Shown in pieces: positions 1 through 11,260 of a stretch of 64,000 bases of DNA. Position numbers and translations under genes: made by a program. The notes beneath the pieces are model-generated. The model had not been told where the DNA came from. It saw only the letters and a list, made by a program, of their open reading frames with translations, and ran no database searches. Origin of the DNA: Gymnogyps californianus (lineage: Eukaryota > Chordata > Aves > Accipitriformes > Cathartidae); NCBI RefSeq assembly GCF_018139145.2, contig NC_059479.1:5022001-5086000 (forward strand). The letters run 5' to 3'. Each line of letters opens with the position of its first letter. Positions within the stretch are counted from its first letter, which is position 1.

Positions 1-599
1 TTACTCCTGGGTAAGCAATGGGACTACAAGCACCAGCAGTGCTCAGGTTAACATGAAACCATGTTCATTCTAGATACATGGTTTGACTTCATTTATGATT
101 TTACAATGACCCCAAAATCCCAGTCTCAGTTGTTAAAGCGGCATGAGCTGCATACAATACAGAATACTCATAAAAGGGTTTTTCCTCTTTACCAAACTGT
201 TCTGCCTATGTTATGGGAAATGGTCACATCTAAATCAAGCATGGGGAACAATTTCCTTGCTGATGACTGAGTAGGATTTTCAGATACAGATACAAAGTGC
301 ATATTTGCACTACATATGTTCCATCAGCATATAAACTACCTTTTGCTTGCTCTGCTGATGCTCCAATAAATTGCCAAGTGAACCAATGTGCATCTAGAAA
401 CCACACTGCTTCATTAGAATACTACTGTGCTCAGATTAATAAAGACCAGTATTACTAACAGAGCTTGTTTTCTGGAGCCACTGTCAAATTAACAGGTTTA
501 CATGTCTTTCAGATATGGCTCACTCGGCTGCATCTTGGAGTGTTTTTAACTTGTCCACCCCTAAGCTTATAAGCTTATAAGCGTGCCCAGTGAGAGGAG
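1..599. other. AT-rich non-coding sequence
   Basis: No gene or known repeat is recognised here. A short 69-codon frame at 61-270 has no recognisable protein features and is treated as chance. Near the right edge, at about 563-582, the octamer AGCTTATA is tandemly duplicated. Confidence 0.5.
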
Positions 600-930
600 G
601 TAAGTAAAGGGACACTGGAGCGTGGTGATGGAAAAAGCACCCACCTCCTGTTGGCACAAACCCCACACCTGGATGGCTCCAGGCCATCAAGTTCCTCCCT
701 CTGCAATTCACCATTTCCCCCGGCAGCGCAGAATTCCACGTTGCTTCTCTGCACAGAACCTGCAGCTCTGGCAATGCCTGCTGCCTCCATGGCAGCCACA
801 ACTGCAGCCATGCCACACAGGCAGAATCAGGCAGGCTTTAGAGAGCAGAGCAAGGATGCTGGGCAAAGAAGGCAGGGGCCCTTGGGTGTCCCTGGTCCAG
901 AGTAGAGAAAAGCAGTGCCCTGGGAGTGCA
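600..930. other. GC-richer block of unknown nature
   Basis: This stretch is clearly richer in G and C than its surroundings; the line from 661 to 720 counts to 35 of 60. It has few CpG dinucleotides, so it is not a classical CpG island. Overlapping frames of about 80-105 codons are open on both strands, as expected where TA-rich stop codons are scarce. I do not recognise a protein family, and no repeat consensus was matched. A TATA-like TATTTAAA lies just downstream at 942-949, ahead of an ATG in strong Kozak context at 981. It could be an old unrecognised repeat, a promoter-proximal region or an exon of an unrecognised transcript. Confidence 0.35.
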
Positions 931-980
931 GACGTGTGAGGTATTTAAACACAGGAAAGATTTATTACTGAAATACCACC

Positions 981-1295
981 ATGGCTTTTGAACAGAAGGA
1001 AATGATTCAAAACCTCAACTCAAGAGAAAGCTTGAGCTTAGAAACAGTCATAAAAATTGCTGTATTAATCTATGAAGTCCATGCTTCCAACATGTCTTCC
1101 ACTGTGCAGAAAGAAGCAATTGTACTGAGCCATACTGCAGATGTACCAGGCAGATTTGAAACAAATCTCTCCTACTATCCCAACATTACCCTCAACTCCA
1201 CTGACGATGGATTCAGGGTCCTTCAACACCAAACCAAATACAGCAAAGAAACAAGGATGCTTTTGGAAAACAACCGTGACATACTCTTTATGTAA
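981..1295 (+). CDS. Possible exon-like open frame, 104 codons, unknown protein
   Basis: Function unknown; listed as a candidate only. The ATG sits in ACCACCATGG, a near-ideal vertebrate Kozak context, with a TATA-like TATTTAAA about 32 bases upstream and the GC-richer block before that. The frame ends MTAA, and across that point lies GTAAGT (1292-1297), a consensus 5' splice site, so a real exon could end at 1291. The predicted peptide is hydrophilic, with three N-glycosylation sequons close together (NLS, NIT, NST at about residues 62-74). It has no signal peptide, membrane segment or family motif that I recognise. A 129-codon antisense frame at 1065-1454 overlaps it, which weakens the coding argument. 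The length is within chance expectation for this composition. Confidence 0.2.
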   Translation: MAFEQKEMIQNLNSRESLSLETVIKIAVLIYEVHASNMSSTVQKEAIVLSHTADVPGRFETNLSYYPNITLNSTDDGFRVLQHQTKYSKETRMLLENNRDILFM

Positions 1296-2106
1296 GTAAT
1301 GCAGCAAATGGTTGTCAAAACTAAAAGTGAAACTACTTCCCTTGGTACTACCTATCACCTGCAGGCCCTTACAAACACTCTGTAGGGAAAACATAACCTT
1401 GAAGGAGGAGTAAGAAAGGCTGTGATAAAAACTATCCTCATAAAACGAACACACTGCTGCCCTTTAAAGCAAATGACAGCCCATGACCTCATGTTCCAGG
1501 AGCTTTTTGTGTCTGTTACATTTTTTAAGATACAGATACTAAGTCTAGAGCAAAATGTCAGCCATACATACACTTTAACAGTTTAAGGAGAAGAATTAGT
1601 CGAAGAAGAAGAAAAATCCCCTAACCTTGCAATTTTTCTCTATTTCTAGATATTGATTGTACTGAAGCTCATAATATCCACTTTACCAAGAGGAGAGGGG
1701 CAATAGCAGCAATTATCTGCTCACAAAGAGAAATATAAAAGCTCTACAAGGAGCAATGCCTGAAATTAATGTAGGAATAGATTTAGGTGAATTTTTTAGT
1801 CTGAAATTTTTAAGGGACTTGTAAGTTAAATATCAGTTTCACTAACTATTCAGTATTTCACAATATATAACAAGCTCCATAAAAAATTGTTAAAATAAAA
1901 AAATAAATTTCATCTTGACGATGCTGACAAATTCTCTTCAACTATGCTTTAATACAAATACTCAGAAGTCAAAGAGTCTTCAAATGAGATTTCAAGCATT
2001 AAGGTAATTTTCAGAGATCCCCCAGGTTTCCTTTCTGATCTCTTTTTTCTTCGGAGGTGCAAACAGAATTGGATCCAGAAAGTACAAAATATTTGTGTAG
2101 TATAAT
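1296..2106. other. AT-rich non-coding sequence
   Basis: No gene, known repeat or structured RNA is recognised. Short antisense frames at 1065-1454 and 1355-1573 lack protein-like features. Confidence 0.5.
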
Positions 2107-2122
2107 GGGGGGGGGGGGGGGG
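2107..2122 (+). repeat. Poly-G run, 16 bases
   Basis: Sixteen consecutive G residues sit in AT-rich sequence. Such runs are slippage-prone, can form G-quadruplex structures and are often mis-sized in assemblies. Confidence 0.95.
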
Positions 2123-5100
2123 AGCTTTCTTACCAGTATTTGGAGTTTTTCATATGAATGTTTTTTAATGAACTATCAGTCTGGTCTGGAAAACATCTCC
2201 TCTTTGCAGAAATCCTAGAGAGTATATGTATGCCCTTGCTCCATCATGCTTGTCCCAAAGGTACATAAGGAGAAAAATATCCAGGACGATTTAAAATTTC
2301 CTTTGGCTACAGACATTGAATTTCAAATCCTGAAAAACGCTGTAGGAAAGAGGAGGACATAAATACACATCTTGAAGAATTCCAGTTTAATTCAATCTTC
2401 CAGTCTTTGAAAGTTAATCCTGTTTACATTCACATCGCAGATAGCTCCAAAGAGCTTCCTTCCTTCCTGGACATTATGTGACAAACTGTTTTGGCGCTAT
2501 CTGATGTCCCAACAGCAAGTGAGGAGCTCTACCACATGCCAAACCATTGCCCAAGGCCTCTGAGATGATATAGTGCACAGTGAAGGTATGAATGTAACCC
2601 CTGTTGCTGCATAACAGATGTCAGATGCGAAGATGTTTCTCAACTGAGCAGTAAAGCACATTTCATTTTAGGCCTAATAATTCATGAGTTTAAAGATTCT
2701 AATATATCATGGTTAACACCCAGCAGTCACCTATTCCCTGGAAACTCTACTGTGAAGTGTCAGAGTAAGTCATATGTAAACACATTAAATTCTAACAAGT
2801 AGATACAGAACCACTGAAATCACTGTACCTCAAAATCACTTATTAGTCATACTAATTTAAGGTAACACTCTAAAAATAAACCCCTGCTTCATAAGGCTAA
2901 GCTATGAATCACCATAATATATGAATCATAACTTCAAATGCAGTAATGAAAAGACATGGGAAAATAATACGGTTTGTTCAGGAGAGTGCTGATTATTCCA
3001 TTTCACAGAAGACTGAAAAAAACCAAGTTTCATTATTTTTATATAATCATTCTAAATTGCAAAGCCCTCCACACATCCAGCCTATTTAAATACCATTTTA
3101 ACAATGTAATTGCTAGAGATATTTCTCTCCATCTTCTTTTAAAAAAACTACACCAGTAACAACACCTTAATTTATTTTCCTATTCATTATTCTAAGGGGC
3201 TGACACCTGGCGGAAGCTATTTTGTTTATATTCATTCATATCAGGGTACTCAGCTGGAGAAGGCCCAAGTGAATAATTAGCTAATCAGCGGAAGAACAGT
3301 GCACTTCCCAGCACAGAGGAGATCCTGGAATTCCCACTCTGTGACAAAGATAAATTCACATGCAAACATGAAAGTCTCAAAATTTGAGATCTTTAAAGAT
3401 GAAACAATAAAATATTTGTTCAAAATTTTGACTGTGGTTGTCAATCTTTTATCCATCTAATAGCTGTGAATCAGCCAATAGACTATGCTCATCTGAACAT
3501 GTTTTGAAGCAGGGGCACATTGGCACAGGGAATTTAATAACAAATTCTATCTAACATCGGGTACCACTCCCAACCCTATACCAGTGCCAGCTCGTGAACA
3601 TACATTATGCTCTTCACAGAGGAGTTAGTGGAATTAACCTTACGCGAGGGAGGCTACATACTTAAGATGTAATCTTATCCACATTTTCATCATGTTCCTT
3701 TGAAGTTTGAAAAGCTTTGTGCACATTCTTGATTCAAACTCTGATTCCTACACAGAGGAACAGAATACAAAATCTCCTGAATTCCAATCTCTCTTTTCAG
3801 GGATAAAGTGTCCAGTGACTGCAATCAAAAGTATTGAACTTAATTTGCTTAGACATAACCTAACCCTCCCCATGTACTACACAGATACCTTAGGCCTTAA
3901 TATACAGGATATTAGGCTTTCACTCTAGGGCCAAGCACTTAGATGTTAGGCACCGAACTAAATTTTCAGGTTTCCAAATCTTTAACTGATCCAGTCATCA
4001 TTTTCATAAAGAGGTCCTATGTTTATACGTATTTCAATAATTGTAGGGTAAGAAAGTACAGCACGAGGCTCTGCATTTGCAGCTGCTCTTGAGCAATGAA
4101 TCCCTCCAACACAAAGAACTTCTTTGCACATGTTACATTTGTACCCCCCTGACATTTTGATTAAAAATGTAACTAACCTTACAAGAAGTCTTGCCCAAAT
4201 GCAATCACTTACACTTTGTCCAAAATGAAGCTGTAGCACCTCTGTGGAAGAAAAATGAGAGGACATGCTGGTTTGTGGAGGTTCTCTGTTGATGAATGGA
4301 CAGAGAACTGTGAACACACCAACTCCATTACCACTACAGACAAATTAAAACTAATGCACTTCTTTGCATTTCACAAATTATACTTTTTTACCCCAGAGAC
4401 TAAATTGGACTTTAAGTCTTCTGAATCATGCCAAAGATGGACTAATGAGCCAGAAAATTTCCATCATGTGTTTTCTCACCCTTTTATAATATGTTAAAAA
4501 TATAAAAATTGGAATACTTTGAATAACACATAAATATGGAACTTGGTCAACATTTACTAGGTGCCAATAACCAAGGCTTTTAGTTTTTCATAGTATCATA
4601 ATACATGAAGTTGAAGCTGATGAAACTACTTCAAGCTAGATAAAAATAATTGATTCACAAATCAAAGTTGTAAAGCACAGTCAGGCTTTTTGCCTCTCAG
4701 AAATCATGTTGAACAGGTAGTAACAGGTTGCATCTGAAATTTGTGCTCATTTCTTCAAAAGATATATAGAAACTCCAAATCCCCCAAAGCTATACTCTGC
4801 AACATCTAGAGAAAGAAATACTAGAAAAGAATAAAAAATAACACAGCAGACTAGAGGTAGTGGCCTAATTTTCTGCTCTGGTCTGGTGTAAATGTAATGT
4901 TATTTTTAAAGGTACATCAATATATAAAGAGGCAGATCCCAAACCTGTGTAGTCCTATTGACATTGCTGGAGTCCTGGTTACTTATAATAATTAAATTAA
5001 TAGCCTTCTAAAAGTGTAATAGTAGAAAATTACAAACTTAGATATTCATGAACACAGTGATAAAAAGAACTATTCTAGACTAAACAATGAAAATACACAG

Positions 5101-5654
5101 TGAATTCACTGATCTGGAGAACCCTTACGTTCTAACAGTGCTGAGAGAAGCATTGACTAATTTGAAATCATAAAAAATGTGTGGAATAATTTTGAAAGAC
5201 ATTAATTACACTCTTCTTTCTTATATTAGATTCTGGGACACAACACTGCATTAAATATCTATCTATTATTGTAATACTATGCTACATAGACTGAAGGTTT
5301 AATACATTTACTTTAACAGTACACCTTTTAGGTTTGTCTGTCTGGTTGGATATTTAAAAACAGACTACTGAAAGATCTGACTATTCTGAGAGGGTATTTT
5401 ATTAGCTAGATTTGCTTATGAATAAAAGTATAGATATTAATTAGCTTCAGATGAAAGTACCACAGATGAAGTATTACAAAAACATCACAAATCTAGTTCC
5501 CTAAATTAGAATACTATATTACAAAGCTTCAAGAAGCCTGCTTATTTTTCACATACAGGTATATATATAAGCATCCAGCAGACACGCTTATTTAACATAG
5601 CTACCTTCCCCTTTACTGGCTTATGTACCTAAGTACTTCTTTGCTGTTCTGAAA
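2123..5654. other. AT-rich non-coding sequence
   Basis: Nothing recognisable was found. Short open frames (2974-3159, 3707-3928, 3982-4317 on the - strand, 4255-4497) have no conserved motifs, and those at 4.0-4.5 kb overlap on opposite strands. Confidence 0.5.
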
Positions 5655-5688
5655 CATCTTCTTAGACAAAGCATCTTGTTAGACAAAG
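5655..5688 (+). repeat. 17-bp tandem duplication
   Basis: CATCTTCTTAGACAAAG at 5655-5671 is followed directly by CATCTTGTTAGACAAAG at 5672-5688. The two units differ at one position, which fits a small replication-slippage duplication. Confidence 0.9.
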
Positions 5689-8600
5689 TTGCAGACACAG
5701 AAAAAGTGAAGCTTAAAAGCTGGTTTCATCTGTAACTGTTCATTTTTTTCCCCTCGTAAGGCAGATAATGATTGATGGCTCAACCATGAGACACTCCAGA
5801 CCAACTCCATCCCTGCTGCAACTGCAGTGACTCTGATCAACTTGGCCCTTTTAGCCTGATAAATAATAATAAGGACAAACCATCAATTATGCTCTTACAT
5901 GTCCTTGTCTGTAATAAAAGACGTATTATTTAGATGTTTTGAAAGCTTTATAAAAATATGGATTGTTCTGTAAATTGGCACTGTTATTGAGGAGTCCCAA
6001 AGTGGTGAGAATATCTTCAGAAATACCTTCCTTCCTATTCTGACTTGTACAGATTAAATTATTGCCAGCATTTCTAACATGGAAGACACTGAGAGCCTAG
6101 GTCCCACAAATGTCAGTGGTTCTCTTTTAAAGTCTATTTGCAATTGCATTGTTTTTGCTAAATTATTTGTGTAAAGTTAAAAAGAGATTCATTTCCCCTT
6201 TAAAACTTACAGCACTCATGGGAGGGAGTTGCTGTCAAGACACCTAGTTCAATCTAATGGCATTTAAAATTGATATTAAAAGATTATTCTAACACAACTT
6301 TTTGAAATTCATGAGCAGTCTCTACACCACACAACTGGGAAAGGGCAAGAAAACAACATATGAAGTGGACATTTTATCAGCATGAATTCAACAGAGATCA
6401 TCTATGAACCAAAAATGAAATAATTTTCTGTTAATTTGTAGAAGGAGTTCCTTTGAACCCTGAAAAATTTTAACTCTCTTAAATTGGAAGATTCCTGGAA
6501 AATTAATATTGTTATACTTGGGTCAGGCTTTGGTTTTAATTAGTGAAAGATAAAATAACAGGTACTACTTACTAGCCTACAATACATTTTCCATATTGTT
6601 TAAGGCTAATCTATTCTTTATTTTAAAATGCGTACGAATCCTGAATTTATGAGGAACTTTCAGCTAGAGCAACTTTGCATTGCACATGTAATATACCAGT
6701 ATTTTGGAACTGGAATGTATTCATCAAATATCTCTGGTGCCTACAGTTGTCATCTGTCAGTCCTCAGTACATGGTATTTCCAGGGATGTCACGTCACTGG
6801 GGTACTGACTAGAATCCCTGAGAACAGAGTTCCAGAAATAAGGCTGCAACTTTCAGGAATGATGCTAAAGCATAACTTGTTGATAGTTTTATAGGTTTTT
6901 ATAATACTCAAGGTGATGCACACACTGAGTGCATGAAGCATGACTCACTTTATTGGCAGGGTGTATCCTTTGCCTAGCACATTCGATATTTTCTTTTTAG
7001 ATGAAAGCCAGTGTATTAATACAAAATGAGATATGGCCATTATATATTTAACCATAAATTCTATTACATTTGTGATAACGAATACAGTGCTAGTTACAGC
7101 TCTTTGGATCTTTCTTTTTTTGAGAGTACATATAAAAACAATATATTAAAAATTGAAGGACTTACGATCACTTCTCCGCTATGCTGGGAGCTCCTTACGC
7201 CCTTCTAGAAATGCTGCTGTTCTTTAAGATCAGCAACCCATCACTTTTTGTCTTTGCTAAATTTACCCAAGTGGAGAGTAGCAGAGAAATCGTACAGGGC
7301 AAAAAAAAAAGGTATGTTCTGGATACTTTTAAACTATAGCTAATATCAGAATAGCCTATGCAATATGTAGATGATATTAATTTTTTTCCTCTATCTTACG
7401 ATAATCATTGAAATGAATTCTAACTAGAGATCTGAAAAGCTGGCATAAAGCTAGTTTTTCCTCTTGACTCTTTCGTATTCTATACTGAGCTCAACTGAAC
7501 TACAGAGAAGAGTTATGAATATTACAGTTGAAAAAGTTGAGGACACAAAATGCAGATGTTTCAGAGAACGAACATGATTGCTCTCTAAATGCAGAATATG
7601 AATTTGTCTCCATTTGGCATTCTTCTGCATATTGGGACTCTTGAAGTTTAAACTTTTTTTTTTCCTATTCATAGCAAGATAACCAAGTTAAGCTTCACTT
7701 CAAAAATAATAAAACCCCCTACACTTGTAAGTAGTTTGAGGACAATTTAACTCATGTCCAAAAGGTTAATTTGGCAAATGATTCGTTTCTGGACACAATT
7801 TGATCACCTTGGACAAATTTTGGATGTTTGTAGGTCATCGGTGTTATGTTTGCTATCTCTACAACTGACATGCAGAAAATAAATACTACAAATACATCAA
7901 CCTGAACTGTAAGAGAAGTACAGGATCTGAGAAGGCTTCAAAGTTTCCGGTTATTTTAAAGAAAGGTACATGAGTTATCACAAATACAGTACACAGCAGA
8001 CAATATACCCAAACCTACGGATGCTCAAGTTTGGGCTCCAGTAACTATAGAAATTCTGATAGATCACAACAGTGTATACTCCTAAACATTGTAATTGCAT
8101 ACAAAATCTAATACTTAATGGCTCAAACTACAAAAGAAGTAGCTTTGTACTTGCAACAAGTTCAGAAAGTGGAATTTTAAAAAACTAAATAAAAATGTTC
8201 CCTGGATCTTCTATGAGTATATTTACATATGTACGTCTTATTAATGTATCATTAGAATATGCTAATGATTGAGAACTAATACATTACTTGGAATTATTCT
8301 TTATTATTTTAGGTTTTTTTCCAAATTCGTTTCATCAAAATGATCAGGAATACAATCAGGGAAATTCAAAGTAGGTATTTACACATCAAAAATGCTCCTT
8401 TGATGCTTTACTTTTGCCTAATATCAGTTAGCTAAGCTATATACCATATGTGTTTTGTTATTTATACAGCCAGGAGTGTTCTATGACAATAATTGGCTCA
8501 TGGTTGAAGCTATAAAAGATGATGAGCAGAAGACCCCACTATAAAAGCACTTTACAGACACTTCTAGCCAAGGAGTGGCTGATATAGTTTGTCCATACCC

Positions 8601-9277
8601 TGCAGTTATACTGCTTTAAGGAATGCAATGAAATACAAAACATACAGAAACATTTTTGGACCCTACATCAACATTTGCTACAATTTTTGAAGTTGCGGGT
8701 GTAAAGGGACATTCTTTGCTACAAAAGCAAGGACATTTTGGTTTGTCTGGATAGAAATGACGGAGAGGTCAAACTCTACAGCTGAATTTTCTATTACACA
8801 AGGAAACAGCTGCTCTGGAGAAGGCAGCTGTGACAGTTTCTAAGTCATAAGGAAGAGGTATGCGAAGTATTGAATAATGTGTTTTATTTTGGAGACTATG
8901 TTTAAATTGCAGCATGTGGGACTCACTTCCAGATGAACATCCCTCTGCATGCTAATGCCAAACATAGATGAAAACTGTATTTACTTGTCATTTTACATGG
9001 AAAGTATTCTGTGCACATGAGCTGGAAGGGAACCATGGTGTGGCCTGGTGAAATGCTCAATCTCAGCAATCAGAACAAGGATCCAAGAGCACAGCAAGCA
9101 ATTCAACGACTTTGGAGTTTAGTTATAGCCTGAATCATACTCTGTGCACCTATCCTTCTCTGTTTACTGCAAAGAGAGTTTAAGCTTAAAATTAAAAATT
9201 ACGTGCTCTGTACTGTACCTTTGCTGTACATTGGCCCAAATGAGCCAAAACAAGCAGTGCGAATAACACCAAAATAG
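5689..9277. other. AT-rich non-coding sequence
   Basis: No gene, repeat family or structured RNA is recognised. Open frames at 6628-6894, 7026-7208 and 7451-7672 (- strand) are short and lack protein-family features. Confidence 0.5.
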
Positions 9278-9318
9278 TATGTGTACATATGTATACATGC
9301 ATGTGTACACATATAAAA
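9278..9318. repeat. Alternating purine-pyrimidine tract
   Basis: A run of TG, TA and CA steps (GTATGTGTACATATGTATAC and on) makes an imperfect alternating purine-pyrimidine microsatellite of about 40 bases with internal self-complementarity. Such tracts can adopt Z-DNA or cruciform forms. The open frames on the - strand here simply translate the repeat. Confidence 0.7.
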
Positions 9319-11242
9319 ATAATATCAAGGTATCTAAATGACATAAGCATGTTAAGTTTAGAAAGGAGTTTAAGTATCTTATATATGGATACATGCTGCA
9401 ACTTTATTACCTAAGCAGGAATCCTAACTCTGACTGAAGACATACACAAGCTTTTTGTAAAAAGTAAAAGCTGTGATTCAGAAAATACAGGATACTTACC
9501 TTCTAATATATTTGTATTCAAGAAAGATAATGCTCCATGTTTTATCTACCTCAGAGGAATCTCATGAAGCTTAAACAGCACACAGAGGTGGTCATAGTCG
9601 GCTGATAGAAAACAGGCAGTAAGAGGAAGTATGAAGAATTCCAAAACTAGTATATAGTTGATATATATATCTGATATATAAAACTGATAAATATCAGCTT
9701 GTCCTTCGTAGTGGTCTCTAGTTAATATTTAACAAAAACTTAACAGATGTAGTATAATTAAGATGCTCTTCCCTGAAAAGTTCTTCCACAGGCTTATGAA
9801 ACTACCTATGACCCCCGCCCCCACCCAAAAGCTGGAAGTCTTCAGATTTACAAAGCTGCAGTTACTTGAGCCAGTGAGCAAACTGTTCAATATCTGTCAA
9901 GCACATCGGGCTTATTCTTTCTGACATCTGTTGTTAGCTCTCCTCCCAACAAATCTGGTGAGAAAGCATGTAGCAACATGTAAGAATAGAGGAAAAAAGG
10001 ATATATAGAAAACGACCTACCAAAGGAGCTGAACTACACACTTAGAGCAAAGCTCACCGGATGTCTCCCTCTTTTACTTCCACAAAAAGAGGAGAGAACA
10101 AATAAGGAAAAAAAGCGCCAACTTACGAAAGAAAAAACATTTTTACCGAAATTTTAACTCTAATTCTTTTTTTGAAAAGAAGAAAAAGGGGAAGAAATGG
10201 GTAAATGGGGAACTTCTTCAGAACTTTTCCAATTTTCTATAACTTCTGTATTTTTTTCCCTTTTAATTCTAATCAGCAACATCCCTTGTGAAGTTATTTA
10301 CAGTTCCTTACCAGTTATGAATAAAAAGTAAAAATAAAAGACTACACTCTGAAATATCTTTCTATTTACATCAGTATCTCTGCAGACAACATTGTTATTC
10401 TTTACTTGAGCTATTTCCAATTCAGATTAAAGTGAAAGTATATCCAGTCCTCACTAGTAATTTAAAAATCCTCCACTCATGTGTGCCAGGTTTTATATAT
10501 TTTGGAACATATGCCAAAAAGTGGCTGCTTAAGACAGGGTGTTTTAGGAGAGGGAATTGTGTGAGAGAGAAAAAAGAATAAAACAATCACAAAAATATTT
10601 TATTCTTCTGATTGAATTTTTATCTCATCTCATTATCATGCATTGCTTATTTTTTTTCTAAAGCCAGTGATACTGAATACTGATAAGATTATGTTGGTGC
10701 AGCTCCAGCCCATCACATAATTTAAGAAACTTGCAGAGATACATTTTAAATAAATAAATCTGTCTTGAGAGTCTTTCAGAACTGGGCTAAAGAACTAATC
10801 TGAATACCATAAAATAGTATAGAAAAAGGTGATTGGTGGCAGATGATAAATTACCTAAATGATTCACTGTTGCTCTTGCAGAGCTCTACCTTAATCTGCT
10901 GCCATACCTGGATATTTGTTGGCCATGCTCCTATGGCAATGGCCAGCGAAGTCAAAACCAGCACCTTAAAGGAGGTCACTGAAAATAAGTTTACTGTAAC
11001 AGTGGAACAGTGATAAGAGAACTAGTGCAAGAAAAGGTTTTCTTATCACTCGATGACAAAACCTATCACGCACATAGTTAAGGTTATTGACAGTGTTCTG
11101 TGCTTCTAGAAAGTGAAGTTCACTGTCACTCAAGCATCTGAAAAACAAGGAGTGAAGAACTAGAGTACTTCAGATTTATATGTCTGAAAAACTAGAAGAT
11201 GTACCAGCAGGATAAAAACTGCAGCAACCTTAACTCCGGCCC
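9319..11242. other. AT-rich non-coding sequence
   Basis: No gene or known repeat is recognised. There is a TA-rich stretch at about 9650-9710 (TATATATAT with GATAAATATCAG-type motifs) and a short C-rich patch at about 9811-9828. Confidence 0.5.
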
Positions 11243-11260
11243 TTCAAGTGGCCACTTGAA
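11243..11260. promoter_or_regulatory. Perfect 18-bp palindrome with opposed TCAAGTGG motifs
   Basis: TTCAAGTGGCCACTTGAA is identical to its own reverse complement. Each half carries TCAAGTG, which fits the published core for NK2-type homeodomain factors (T[CT]AAGTG). It lies in a slightly GC-richer patch (about 11.22-11.37 kb) of otherwise AT-rich DNA. The palindrome is seen directly; any regulatory role is inference. Confidence 0.4.
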
